A DNA stretch of 23,191 bases, taken from positions 65,557 through 88,747 of the forward strand of contig DFGB01000067.1 of the NCBI GenBank assembly GCA_002371135.1, read 5' to 3'. Shown here in pieces: positions 1-7,361 of this stretch; position 1 is the first letter of the stretch, and the number at the start of each line of letters is the position of its first letter. A program made the position numbers and the translations under genes. The notes beneath the pieces were generated by a model that was not told where the DNA came from, searched no databases, and worked only from the letters and a program-made list of their open reading frames with translations. Origin of the DNA: Verrucomicrobia bacterium UBA3761 (GTDB lineage: Bacteria; Verrucomicrobiota; Kiritimatiellia; RFP12; UBA1067).

Positions 1-21
1 TTTTTTTTTTTTTTTTTTTTT
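1..21. other. Homopolymer T run at the window edge
   Basis: Twenty-one consecutive T residues open the window in otherwise GC-rich DNA. The run could be the U tract of an upstream terminator, but no GC stem is visible beside it. Its position at the edge makes a contig-end or sequencing artefact more likely. Positions 22-70 hold nothing I recognise. Confidence 0.4.
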
Positions 22-70
22 CAGTCGCGCCCGCGTTGGTAAATTCAGGAGATTCCCAAGAAGTACGCAA

Positions 71-108
71 ATTTTGCCGTCGAATTGTTCATTTTGCCGA
101 TTGACAGG
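71..108. repeat. Short direct repeats upstream of the first promoter
   Basis: ATTTTGCCG occurs at 71-79 and again at 91-99, a period of 20 bp. The second copy runs into GATTGACAGG, which includes the promoter -35 box. Positions 93-108 match 14 of 16 bases of the tandem array at the far end of the window (TTTCCGGATTGACAGG at about 23053-23068). This may be a decayed copy of the same repeat or a regulator site overlapping the -35 box. Confidence 0.4.
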
Positions 109-130
109 CTGTACTCTGATATGATATAAT
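101..130 (+). promoter_or_regulatory. Sigma70-type promoter of the STAS / hybrid kinase genes
   Basis: A perfect -35 TTGACA (101-106) and a perfect -10 TATAAT (125-130) are separated by 18 bp. A TG at 122-123 gives an extended -10 (TGATATAAT). Transcription should start near 137, leaving a leader of about 65 nt before the STAS gene. Near-consensus boxes imply high basal strength unless repressed; the -35 box overlaps the ATTTTGCCG repeat region. Confidence 0.85.
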
Positions 131-161
131 AATAGCCAATCAATTCAATCTACAAATAGAT

Positions 162-182
162 TCGCAGGGCAAGGCTCTGCGA
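162..182 (+). promoter_or_regulatory. Leader hairpin in the 5' UTR of the STAS gene
   Basis: TCGCAGGGC (162-170) pairs with GCTCTGCGA (174-182) around an AAG loop. This gives 9 bp including one G-U pair. It lies between the predicted transcription start (about 137) and the start codon at 202. The following sequence is mixed rather than a clean U tract, so a terminator is doubtful. It may stabilise the mRNA or be an attenuator or protein-binding site. It matches no riboswitch class I know. Confidence 0.5.
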
Positions 183-201
183 GTTTAATTATGGAAAAGG
201 T

Positions 202-525
202 ATGGCTTGGGAAATAAAAGAAGAAGGCAACAACCTCCAGGTGCAGGTCGAAGGTCGTCTCGTCGCCGCTGTCGCTCCTGATATGCGCGAAGATATCATC
301 GCGAAGATGAAAACCGGTACGAACGTTGTTTTCGACCTCAGCAAGATGGTGCACATCGACTCCAGCGGTCTCGGTGTGCTCGTGCAGGTTCTGCAAAAGG
401 CCAAGGCCGACGGGGGGCAGGTCGTGCTCGCCGGTTTGCAGCCCGGGCCGAAAATCGTTTTCGACATAACCAAGGTAAGCCGCGTATTCAATATCGTGCC
501 TACGCTTGACGACGTGAAGCTCTGA
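202..525 (+). CDS. STAS-domain protein, anti-sigma-factor-antagonist type
   Basis: A 107-residue cytoplasmic protein made of one STAS domain, the size of SpoIIAA/RsbV. The hallmark loop DSSGLGVLV is present; the first Ser (about S54) is the position phosphorylated in that family by a partner anti-sigma kinase. Such proteins switch partners by binding an anti-sigma factor or other regulator when unphosphorylated. The ATG at 202 follows a GGAAAAGG purine stretch; the upstream ATG at 191 is out of frame. No SpoIIAB/RsbW-type kinase or PP2C phosphatase lies in the window. The next gene, 50 nt downstream, is a hybrid histidine kinase and may share the transcript. The family call is firm; the regulated target is unknown. 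Confidence 0.9.
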   Translation: MAWEIKEEGNNLQVQVEGRLVAAVAPDMREDIIAKMKTGTNVVFDLSKMVHIDSSGLGVLVQVLQKAKADGGQVVLAGLQPGPKIVFDITKVSRVFNIVPTLDDVKL

Positions 526-563
526 CTGTAGCCCCGGTCTGGTTTGCCAACGGATTTCGTGTC

Positions 564-570
564 AAGGAGG
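564..570 (+). promoter_or_regulatory. Perfect Shine-Dalgarno site deciding the hybrid kinase start
   Basis: AAGGAGG at 564-570 lies 5 nt before the ATG at 576 but only 2 nt before the in-frame GTG at 573, so 576 is preferred. It shows this organism can use canonical SD initiation, which makes the pyrimidine-led starts elsewhere in the window more notable. Confidence 0.8.
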
Positions 571-575
571 GTGTG

Positions 576-3500
576 ATGAGGAAATTTCTGATTGTCGTCG
601 CGATGGCGTTCGTTTCGGCGTTCGCTTTTGCGGAGGTCGTGCGCGTATCCGAATGCGTGCGCGACCCGAATGTCGACTACTGGGCCGCGTCCGACGTTAA
701 TTTTGCAATGCGCATAATGAACGAGGTGTTCGCGAACGCGGGCGTCCAGCCGAGGATGATGTCCTACGACGAGAATCACCTTTTCAATCCCGACAAGGCG
801 GAAGTCCTTTGTTCCGTATTCAAGACCCCGACGCTCCAGAAGCGCTATCATTTCCCGTTGCAGCCAATGGGCAGCATGCACTTCGCCCTATACGCGCTGC
901 CGGAGCGGGCGGAGAAGATGCTGAAAACGAAGATCACCGACTGGGGGATGCTGCGCGTGGCGTACTCGCCAGTCTCCCAGGGCATGGACACCGATCGCCA
1001 GCGCTATTTCGAGCATGCCAAGCTGGAGCCCGTGTATGTGGAGTACGAGACTTCCATTGGCGCCGTGGAGGCGCTCAAAGCGGGCGAGGTCGATGCGCTG
1101 TTCCTCTACACGCCGTCAGGGAAGCGTCCGGAGGGGCTGACGGAGATCGTCCCGATCGGCGACCGCAACGTCTACTTCGCCGTCCGCAAAGATCGCCCCT
1201 CGTTGATGCACCGGCTCGTTTCTTCGTATCGCGAATGGTACATCGACAACATCGGCAAATACGACGCCTGGCGCGAGGAGCTGCTCGGCATTGCGCCGCC
1301 GGAGCATCGCGTCAGAATGGCGGCGTACTGTCGCGGCGATTTGTTTGAAATCAAGGGCGACGGACACAGGGTCGGCATCGTCGAGGATTGGATGAAGGCC
1401 CTCGCCGCGCATACGAAGTGGAACATCGACTTTGTATACGGCGAATACGATGAATCCATCGCCGCCGTCAAGTCGGGCCGGCTCGATCTCGTGGGCGGCG
1501 TGGGCTTCGCCCCGATCCACCGCGGCAAGCTTCTCTACCCGCACACGCCGATTGGCATGTTGCGCGTCTACCTCTGGGCCAAGCAGGGCTCGCGTTTCCA
1601 GCCGGGCAACCCCACCAGCTGGGCCGGCATGAACGTCGGCATACTTGCAGGCACTCAAAGCGCCGCGCGCGTCAAACAGCAGCTCGAAACCGACGATTTC
1701 GACATTACGTGCCACGAATATCTCTCCGACAAGGAATTGACCGAAGCGTTCCTCGCGGGCGACATCGACGCCTGCGTCGACGTCGAAAAGTCGGAGCTCG
1801 CCAATGCCGTCGCGCTCCACGTATACGCTTCGCACCCGATGTACATCTGTACGGCGCTCGACCGCACGGCCCTTTTCGAAGAACTCGAAACCGCTCTCGA
1901 CGAAATTTGCGACGACCTCCCGCGCTACATGCGCATGATCAGCGAACGCCACTACGGCATCCGCAGCGGCAAGGCGGCCTTCACGATGAAGGAGGCCGAT
2001 TGGCTCAATACGCGCGTCTCCAGCGGCAAGCCTGTAGTCATCGATATTTCCCCGTGGCCGTTCCCCGTCGTCAACAGGGATGGCACGTTCACCGGCTTCT
2101 CCGGCATGTTCTTCGACGAAATCAGCAAGCGCACCGGCCTCAAATTCGTCGCCACCCCCCAGACCGGCATCCAGACCGCCGAGGCGAAATTCCTGCGCGG
2201 CGAGACGCAATTCTGGATCCCCTATCCCGAAACCCCCGAGTTCCTCGCGCACGGCGCGACGCCCGTTTTCTCGCTTGCCGTCCCGCAGCTCTTCTCCGAA
2301 CACATAGGCGAGGCCGACGCCGCCCACAGGGAGTACACGCTCTACGCCGGCAACGACGCGCCGGAGGAACTGATCGGCATCCTGCGCAAAACCGTCTCCA
2401 GCATGGACGAGGATGAAATCCAGGAACTCTTTCTGATGACCATCTCCGACCGCACGGTCATCCATCGCGTGTTCGGGCACACCGCGACCGAACTCAAGCA
2501 TATATTCTTCACAGTCGGCGGCATTTGCCTGCTCGTTATAATGATATACGGCGGCACGCTGCTCATTCTATGGCGCCGCGAAGCCGCGCGGGCGACCGCC
2601 GCCGCCGCCAAAGCCGAGGAGCATGCGCAATCCAAATCGCGCTTCCTCGCCATGATGTCCCACGAATTGCGCACCCCGCTCAACGCCGTAATCGGTTTTG
2701 CCGAGTTCCTCTCGCGGCCCGATATAACCATTGACCAGAGCCATGAATACATCGAGGGCATTCTCCTTTCTTCCAATGCGCTCCTTTCCCTCATCAACGA
2801 CGTGCTCGACTTCTCCAAACTCGAAGCTGGCGCTATGGATATGCGCAGGGGAACGTGCGACATCAAGGCTCTCCTCGCCGAATTGCCCGCCATATTCGGC
2901 TACCGCGTACGCAAACATGGCGTCGTGCTCACCATCAGAAAGATCGGCGTGGAGGAAATCCCTCTCATCAAGTTCTCCCAGCAGGGAATGCGCCAGATTC
3001 TCATCAATATCGTCGGCAACGCCGCCAAGTTCACGGAACATGGCGAAATCAAGATTCTCTACGGCTGGGTTTCCTGGTCGAATACTCTGCACATCGAAAT
3101 CCACGATACCGGGTGCGGCATGTCCAAGGAGAAGATGGACAAACTCTTCGATCCGTTCGTCCAGGATTTCGAAATGCGCATGAAGGGCGGCATGGGCGAG
3201 AACAAAGGCACCGGCCTCGGCCTCCCCATCGTCAAGCGCATGGTCGACAGCGCCGGCGGCACCATCCACGCCAAGAGCGAAATCGGCAAGGGCACCGTTT
3301 TTATCATCGACATCCCGGATCTCGAAGTCGTCGTCCCGAGCGAACTTTACCAGGCTAAACCCGAACATGAAGCCAAGAAAGAAAAGCGCGAAATACACGA
3401 TGTCCTCGTCGTCGACGATATGGCGATGAACCGCAAGATTCTCGGCATACATCTTCACAACCTCGGCTTTGGCAACATCCACTTCGCCGAGAACGGCGCC

Positions 3501-3746
3501 GAGGCGCTCAAAGTGATGCACGATTGGGTGCCGGAAGTCGTCTTGACCGACATGTGGATGCCGGTCATGGACGGCGCCCAACTCGCCTCCGCCATGCTTG
3601 CCGATCCCCGCCTCGCGCATATTCCAATCGTAGCCATCACGGCCGATGTCGACGTCGACGCTTCCTACGACATGAGCCTTTTCGCCAAGGTCCTTCCAAA
3701 ACCCGTCACCAGCGAGAAACTCAAAGCGCTCTTCGACGAGATCTAG
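576..3746 (+). CDS. Hybrid sensor histidine kinase with three periplasmic solute-binding-type domains (BvgS/EvgS-like)
   Basis: About 1056 residues. A signal peptide (about 1-19, ending AFA) precedes three consecutive regions resembling family-3 solute-binding proteins: about 21-240, 243-466 and a shorter one at 485-630. A membrane segment lies at about 645-667. The cytoplasmic part has a HisKA domain with the H box SHELRTPLN (His696), an HATPase domain with N box (IVGNAAKF), G1 (DTGCGM), F (FDPF) and G2 (GTGLGLPIV), and a C-terminal receiver with acidic pair D947/D948 and phospho-acceptor Asp992 in TDMWMP. There is no PAS linker and no HPt domain, unlike BvgS and EvgS, so phosphate probably passes to a partner encoded elsewhere. 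The ligand is unknown; tandem domains of this kind usually sense amino acids or other small molecules. It probably shares a transcript with the STAS gene. Confidence 0.92.
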   Translation: MRKFLIVVAMAFVSAFAFAEVVRVSECVRDPNVDYWAASDVNFAMRIMNEVFANAGVQPRMMSYDENHLFNPDKAEVLCSVFKTPTLQKRYHFPLQPMGSMHFALYALPERAEKMLKTKITDWGMLRVAYSPVSQGMDTDRQRYFEHAKLEPVYVEYETSIGAVEALKAGEVDALFLYTPSGKRPEGLTEIVPIGDRNVYFAVRKDRPSLMHRLVSSYREWYIDNIGKYDAWREELLGIAPPEHRVRMAAYCRGDLFEIKGDGHRVGIVEDWMKALAAHTKWNIDFVYGEYDESIAAVKSGRLDLVGGVGFAPIHRGKLLYPHTPIGMLRVYLWAKQGSRFQPGNPTSWAGMNVGILAGTQSAARVKQQLETDDFDITCHEYLSDKELTEAFLAGDIDACVDVEKSELANAVALHVYASHPMYICTALDRTALFEELETALDEICDDLPRYMRMISERHYGIRSGKAAFTMKEADWLNTRVSSGKPVVIDISPWPFPVVNRDGTFTGFSGMFFDEISKRTGLKFVATPQTGIQTAEAKFLRGETQFWIPYPETPEFLAHGATPVFSLAVPQLFSEHIGEADAAHREYTLYAGNDAPEELIGILRKTVSSMDEDEIQELFLMTISDRTVIHRVFGHTATELKHIFFTVGGICLLVIMIYGGTLLILWRREAARATAAAAKAEEHAQSKSRFLAMMSHELRTPLNAVIGFAEFLSRPDITIDQSHEYIEGILLSSNALLSLINDVLDFSKLEAGAMDMRRGTCDIKALLAELPAIFGYRVRKHGVVLTIRKIGVEEIPLIKFSQQGMRQILINIVGNAAKFTEHGEIKILYGWVSWSNTLHIEIHDTGCGMSKEKMDKLFDPFVQDFEMRMKGGMGENKGTGLGLPIVKRMVDSAGGTIHAKSEIGKGTVFIIDIPDLEVVVPSELYQAKPEHEAKKEKREIHDVLVVDDMAMNRKILGIHLHNLGFGNIHFAENGAEALKVMHDWVPEVVLTDMWMPVMDGAQLASAMLADPRLAHIPIVAITADVDVDASYDMSLFAKVLPKPVTSEKLKALFDEI

Positions 3747-3829
3747 AGAATTTTCGTTTGCACTTTTCAACTTTTCTCTGTGTCTCTGTGCCTCTGTGTT
3801 GAATAAATCGCAAATCGAAGAATCACGCT
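3743..3829 (+). repeat. Intergenic spacer: one CTAG 9-mer, TTTTCAAC motif and three 8-bp repeats
   Basis: The kinase stop codon TAG lies inside a CTAGAGAAT unit (3743-3751). Next comes a CTTTTCAACTTTTC stretch (about 3762-3776), then the 8-mers TCTCTGTG, TCTCTGTG and CCTCTGTG at 3775-3798. The final 31 nt before the next ATG are mixed sequence with no clear SD. The order (CTAG unit, then pyrimidine repeat) recurs in other gaps of this window. No terminator or promoter is evident. Confidence 0.6.
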
Positions 3830-4924
3830 ATGCGACTGCTCGTCTCTGCGATACCATACGATGCGGGCAAAAGCGGGATCTCCACTTATACGCGGGAGGT
3901 GGTCCGGGCGTTGTATTCGCAAGGCCACGAATTGACGATACTTTGCGAGCCGGGGCTCGACGTGAAAGATTTTCCGCCGCTCTCGCACAAGGTGTTTGCA
4001 CCCGCGTGGACGCGTCGTGCGCCGTTGAGCATGCTTTGGCATCTCTTCTTCCTGCCGCTCTGGATCCGGCGGCGGAAAGACGAATTTGACGGATTTATCA
4101 TCTGCGCGGCCAACAGGCGAGTATGTTTCTCGTATCCGCTCGCCACCGTGGCGACCGTCCACGACCTTGCCAATTTCCATATCCCCGGCAAGTACTCCCG
4201 CTCCAGAATGTTTTACCTAGAGCATATCTTGCCGCTCTTTGCGAAGAAGGCGCAGCGTCTCGTCGCCGTCAGCGGCGCGACGAAGGCCGACATGGTGAAG
4301 TTCTGGCATGTGCGCGAGGACGATGTGACTGTTCTCTACAATGGTTTCACGCTGCCTCAAGGTTTCACCGCGCGCTCGCCCGACGCACAGCCGGGCGGTT
4401 CGATCGTCTACGTTTCGCGCATCGAGCATCCTGGCAAGAACCACGTCCGCCTGATCGAGGCATACGGCAGACTCCCTCGCGAACTCGCCTCCGCCCACCC
4501 GCTCGTCCTCGCCGGCGCCGAGTGGAAGGATGCCGGCAAGGTCCACGCCGCAGCCGAGGCTTCTCCTCATGCGGATTTGATCAAGTTCACCGGCTTCATA
4601 GACGATCTCGGCGCATTGTGGCGCGAGGCCGGTTTCTTCGTGTTTCCAAGTCTCTTCGAGGGCTTCGGCCTGCCGTTGGTGGAGGCGATGGCACGCGGCA
4701 TCCCGTGCGCCTGCTCGAACAATGGTTCGCTCGGCGAAATCGCAGGCGACGTCGCCGTGACGTTCGACCCGTACGACGTCGAGAGCATCGCTTCCGCCCT
4801 CGTGGCGCTCGTCGCAGAATCTCAGGGCGACCGCGCATCCCGCATCAAGCGAGGTTTCGTCCGCGCGCGCCAATTCTCATGGACTTCCCACGCCAAGGGC
4901 ATTGTGGAGCTTTTGCGGAAATGA
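3830..4924 (+). CDS. Glycosyltransferase family 4 (GT-B fold)
   Basis: 364 residues, the normal length for a complete GT4 enzyme. The N-terminal domain begins MRLLVSAIPYDAGKSGIS and contains the acceptor-side loop GISTYTREV. The C-terminal nucleotide-sugar domain carries VYVSRIEHPGKNH and the EX7E-type motif FEGFGLPLVEAM (about residues 276-287), followed by a typical NNGSLGEIAGD segment. It should transfer a sugar from a nucleotide donor during assembly of a surface polysaccharide or lipid-linked oligosaccharide at the inner face of the membrane; donor and acceptor cannot be read from sequence. It overlaps the next gene by 4 nt (ATGA), indicating translational coupling. Confidence 0.92.
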   Translation: MRLLVSAIPYDAGKSGISTYTREVVRALYSQGHELTILCEPGLDVKDFPPLSHKVFAPAWTRRAPLSMLWHLFFLPLWIRRRKDEFDGFIICAANRRVCFSYPLATVATVHDLANFHIPGKYSRSRMFYLEHILPLFAKKAQRLVAVSGATKADMVKFWHVREDDVTVLYNGFTLPQGFTARSPDAQPGGSIVYVSRIEHPGKNHVRLIEAYGRLPRELASAHPLVLAGAEWKDAGKVHAAAEASPHADLIKFTGFIDDLGALWREAGFFVFPSLFEGFGLPLVEAMARGIPCACSNNGSLGEIAGDVAVTFDPYDVESIASALVALVAESQGDRASRIKRGFVRARQFSWTSHAKGIVELLRK

Positions 4925-5886
4925 AAAGTGCGGTCGAGATATTGAAGCGCCTCAAGCGCGCCGCGGACGCGGCTTGGCAACGCATGAAGATGCGCTGCGA
5001 GGCGGCGAAGGCGTATCGCTACGACTGCAAGCGGTTTTTTGCGAACGCCGGCGCGTTGCATCCCGGCCGGCGCGATGCCGCGATCGCCGGGATTGTGATG
5101 GCGTATCATGTCATCGAGAAGGGGCTTACGATGCCGCGCCGTAGGTTTGGGTTCGGTGCGGGCGCCGTCCGCAATCTCGTACGCCTCGTGACAGAATACG
5201 AACGCAAATTCGGAGATGGCGCGTGGCAGGTTGTCCACGCTTCGCGCGTTCTCAAGGCGTATCGCGTCATGCATGCAGACTGGCCGGAGCCAATGCCGGT
5301 CCTCGATGCGTTCCTTGCTTCGCACCCGGGTCTCGAGCCCGCTTGCGAGCCGCACGTGACGCGCGAGGAATTCTTCTCGAAGAAGGATGCGCCGTTCGCC
5401 CAGTTCGCCGCCTCGCGTCACGTCTGCCGCCATTTCGCGGCCCCGGCGCCACGCGAAACTCTGGAGCGCGCGCTCGCCATCGCCGCCACCGCCCCCTCTG
5501 CATGCAACCGGCAGCACGCTTGCGCCCGGCTCGTCGACGATCGCGCAGTAATGGAGCGGTTGTTCGAACTCCAGCGCGGCACGCGTGGCTTTGGCGGCGA
5601 CGCAGGCGCGGTGTTCGTGGTCGTGTCGAAGCTTGATGCAATCCGCTGGGCGTGGGAACGGCATGACGTCTATGTCAACGGCGGCATTTACGCGCTCAAT
5701 CTTTGCTACGCCCTCCACCATCTCGGCGTCGCCCATTGCATCTTGCATTGGTCCGTCCCGCCTTTCGTCGACCGCGCCGCCCGCAAGCTGCTTTCCATCC
5801 CGGACGGCGAAGAAATCGTTTGTCTCGTCGCCTGCGGCCTCCCCCCGCCGGAATTCGACATCGCCGCCTCCCCGAGAAGAGGTTGA
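4921..5886 (+). CDS. Nitroreductase-family flavoprotein in a polysaccharide gene cluster
   Basis: 321 residues. The C-terminal half (from about residue 160) has nitroreductase features: the SRHVCRHF entry motif, ATAPSACNRQHA (an FMN-binding PSxxNxQ-like loop) and a late GGIYALNLCYALHHLGV helix. The N-terminal about 150 residues include YHVIEKGLTMPRRRFGFG, which I associate with the long nitroreductase subgroup found in capsule/exopolysaccharide loci. The likely cofactor is FMN; the substrate is unknown and could be a sugar or lipid intermediate. The start at 4921 overlaps the GT4 stop and removes a long spurious extension over that gene. Its stop codon lies inside the left arm of the inverted repeat that follows. 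Confidence 0.8.
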   Translation: MKSAVEILKRLKRAADAAWQRMKMRCEAAKAYRYDCKRFFANAGALHPGRRDAAIAGIVMAYHVIEKGLTMPRRRFGFGAGAVRNLVRLVTEYERKFGDGAWQVVHASRVLKAYRVMHADWPEPMPVLDAFLASHPGLEPACEPHVTREEFFSKKDAPFAQFAASRHVCRHFAAPAPRETLERALAIAATAPSACNRQHACARLVDDRAVMERLFELQRGTRGFGGDAGAVFVVVSKLDAIRWAWERHDVYVNGGIYALNLCYALHHLGVAHCILHWSVPPFVDRAARKLLSIPDGEEIVCLVACGLPPPEFDIAASPRRG

Positions 5887-5987
5887 AAAGTTGAATGGGC
5901 TAGAACCTCTGGAACTACTAGACCATCTAGAACCTCTAGTTCATCTAGGATTTAGGACTTTTCAACCTTTCAACTTTTCAACTTTTC
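5881..5987 (+). repeat. Tandem 9-bp CTAG array enclosed by a 15-bp inverted repeat
   Basis: Six 9-bp units run head to tail at 5900-5953, five starting CTAG and one CTGG (for example CTAGAACCT at 5900 and 5927). The array is flanked by GGTTGAAAAGTTGAA (5881-5895) and TTCAACTTTTCAACT (5969-5983), which pair over 15 bp with one terminal G-U pair. The right arm belongs to a TTTTCAAC-type pyrimidine repeat running to the start codon at 5988 with no Shine-Dalgarno site. In RNA this would put the array in a loop of about 73 nt, with the upstream stop codon and downstream leader in the stem. Confidence 0.75.
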
Positions 5988-6737
5988 ATGACATCGCTCT
6001 TCTCCATACCAGTCGCGCGAGTGACGCATGACGAGGCCGTTTCGAAGATAATCGAGATGGCCAAGACGCGCGACGGCCGCGCGAAATTCATCGCGACGCT
6101 GAACGTCGATTTCATCGCCAACGCCGTTTCAGCGTGGCCGTTCAAGGGCAACGACGAACTTTGGGGATATTTGAAGAAAGCGGATCTCGTCACGGCCGAC
6201 GGCATGCCGCTTGTTGTCCTCTCGCGTCTCCTGCGCAAGCCGCTGCCCGAACGGGTGACCGGCGCCGACATGGTCCCCGCCCTCTGCGAACGCGCTGCGA
6301 AGGAGGGCCTTTCAGTATACGTCCTCGGTGGCGACAAGGATGCGCTCGACGAAGCGTTCAAGCGCCTCGCAGCCGTGAAGGTCGCCGGTCTCGACCCCGC
6401 TTTCGTCAAGCTTGATTCCCCCGACCCAGCCATTGTCGAACGCATAAACGCCGCCAATCCCGATATTCTCTTCGTCGCGCTCGGCAATCCCAAGCAGGAG
6501 TTGTGGATGGGGCGCAATCTCGCGTCTCTTCGCGCAGGCGTCGTCGTCGGCATAGGCGGCACGTTCAATTTCATCGCAGGACGCGTCCGCCGCGCTCCGC
6601 GCTGGATGCAGAAGAGCGGCCTCGAATGGATATACCGCATCTCGCAAGAACCCGGACGCCTCTGGCGCCGTTATGCATACGGACTTGTCAAATTTTCGTA
6701 TCTGTCTGTTTTGTCGTTGTGCGGGAGGTTCAGGTAG
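5988..6737 (+). CDS. WecG/TagA/CpsF-family glycosyltransferase (GT26)
   Basis: 249 residues, typical for the family. Diagnostic motifs occur in order: ATLNVDFIANA, ADGMPLV (Asp71, the likely catalytic base by family analogy), LPERVTGADMV, LFVALGNPKQELWM and GVVVGIGGTFNFIAG. The C-terminal appendage RAPRWMQKSGLEWIYRI..EPGRLWRRY is thought to aid membrane association. Relatives add N-acetylmannosamine(uronate) or a related sugar to an undecaprenyl-linked intermediate in enterobacterial common antigen, teichoic acid or capsule synthesis; the exact sugar is not readable here. Translation must start in a pyrimidine-rich leader without an SD. Its TAG stop directly abuts the ATG of the next gene. 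Confidence 0.93.
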   Translation: MTSLFSIPVARVTHDEAVSKIIEMAKTRDGRAKFIATLNVDFIANAVSAWPFKGNDELWGYLKKADLVTADGMPLVVLSRLLRKPLPERVTGADMVPALCERAAKEGLSVYVLGGDKDALDEAFKRLAAVKVAGLDPAFVKLDSPDPAIVERINAANPDILFVALGNPKQELWMGRNLASLRAGVVVGIGGTFNFIAGRVRRAPRWMQKSGLEWIYRISQEPGRLWRRYAYGLVKFSYLSVLSLCGRFR

Positions 6738-7361
6738 ATGAAAATCGCGCATGTATTGAGGCGGCTGTCGTTCGACGACTGGGGCGGCACGGAGCAAGTC
6801 GTCTGGAATATCGCCAAGGCGCAGCTCGCCGCCGGGCACGAGGTGCGTATATTCGCGACGAGCGCTCTCGCGCCGGTGCCGCACGAAGTCCGCGAGGGGC
6901 TTGAGATATTCCGTTTCCGCCCGATATATCCGTGGTGGCCGATGACCCGCCGCACGAAGGATATTCTCGACCGCAAGGGCGGCAATCCGTTCGTGCCGGG
7001 GCTCGGACGCGCTCTCGCGGAATGGCGGCCGGACGTAATCCACTGCCACGCGATGGCCCGCATCGCCGAGCTTTGCATCAGAACGTGCGAAAAGACCGGC
7101 GCCAAATGCGTCATTTCCCTCCATGGCGGCGGCGCGAACGTCCCGGCGGCAGAAGCGGCGAGTTTGCGCGAGCCGACGCGCGGCTTGTTCCCGTGGGGCA
7201 AGATTCTCGATGTCGTTTTCAGGCGTGTCAGGCGCGTTCCCGAGGACGCCGACGGCATCGTGTGCGTCGGCGAAGACGAGGCCGAACGCTACGCCTCGCG
7301 CCATGCGCACGTTCTCTTCCTTCCTAACGGTGTCGATACGGAATTATTTAAAAAACCATGA
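6738..7361 (+). CDS. GT4-type glycosyltransferase lacking its C-terminal domain
   Basis: 207 residues covering only the N-terminal Rossmann domain of a GT-B enzyme. It begins MKIAHVLRRLSFDDWGGTEQ, continues through DVIHCHAMARIAELC and VISLHGGG, and ends at LPNGVDTELFKKP. That last motif normally marks the hinge, so the whole donor-binding domain (about 170-200 residues, including the EX7E motif) is missing. None of the three downstream frames restores it. The gene starts immediately after the wecG-like stop with a GGAGG at 6724-6728, and its stop overlaps cinA (ATGA). The final codons are AT-rich (GAATTATTTAAAAAACC), unlike their surroundings. It may be a deletion remnant, a partner subunit or an assembly join; catalysis alone is unlikely. 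Confidence 0.75.
   Translation: MKIAHVLRRLSFDDWGGTEQVVWNIAKAQLAAGHEVRIFATSALAPVPHEVREGLEIFRFRPIYPWWPMTRRTKDILDRKGGNPFVPGLGRALAEWRPDVIHCHAMARIAELCIRTCEKTGAKCVISLHGGGANVPAAEAASLREPTRGLFPWGKILDVVFRRVRRVPEDADGIVCVGEDEAERYASRHAHVLFLPNGVDTELFKKP

Noticed and set aside
1..21. Poly-T run as a terminator or biological feature
   Set aside because: It sits at the window edge with no adjacent GC stem; a contig-end artefact is the simpler reading.
573..575. GTG at 573 as start of the hybrid kinase
   Set aside because: It leaves only 2 nt after AAGGAGG, whereas the ATG at 576 has 5 nt and gives a standard signal peptide.
1116..2501. Minus-strand open frame (461 codons) opposite the hybrid kinase
   Set aside because: The kinase has clear domains on the plus strand; the antisense frame is a GC-bias shadow.
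4123..4920. N-terminal extension of the nitroreductase into the GT4 gene
   Set aside because: The extension is an Arg-rich out-of-frame reading of GT4. The ATG at 4921 in an ATGA overlap gives a protein of normal length.
5900..5953. Leucine-rich peptide encoded by the CTAG 9-mers
   Set aside because: The array reads as Leu-x-x repeats in one frame, but other arrays in the window do not preserve a frame or start, and it lies after a stop codon in a clear gap.
7344..7357. Programmed frameshift at the A6 run to rescue the truncated glycosyltransferase
   Set aside because: Codon phase does not fit a standard X XXY YYZ site, and neither alternative frame downstream encodes a GT4 C-terminal domain.
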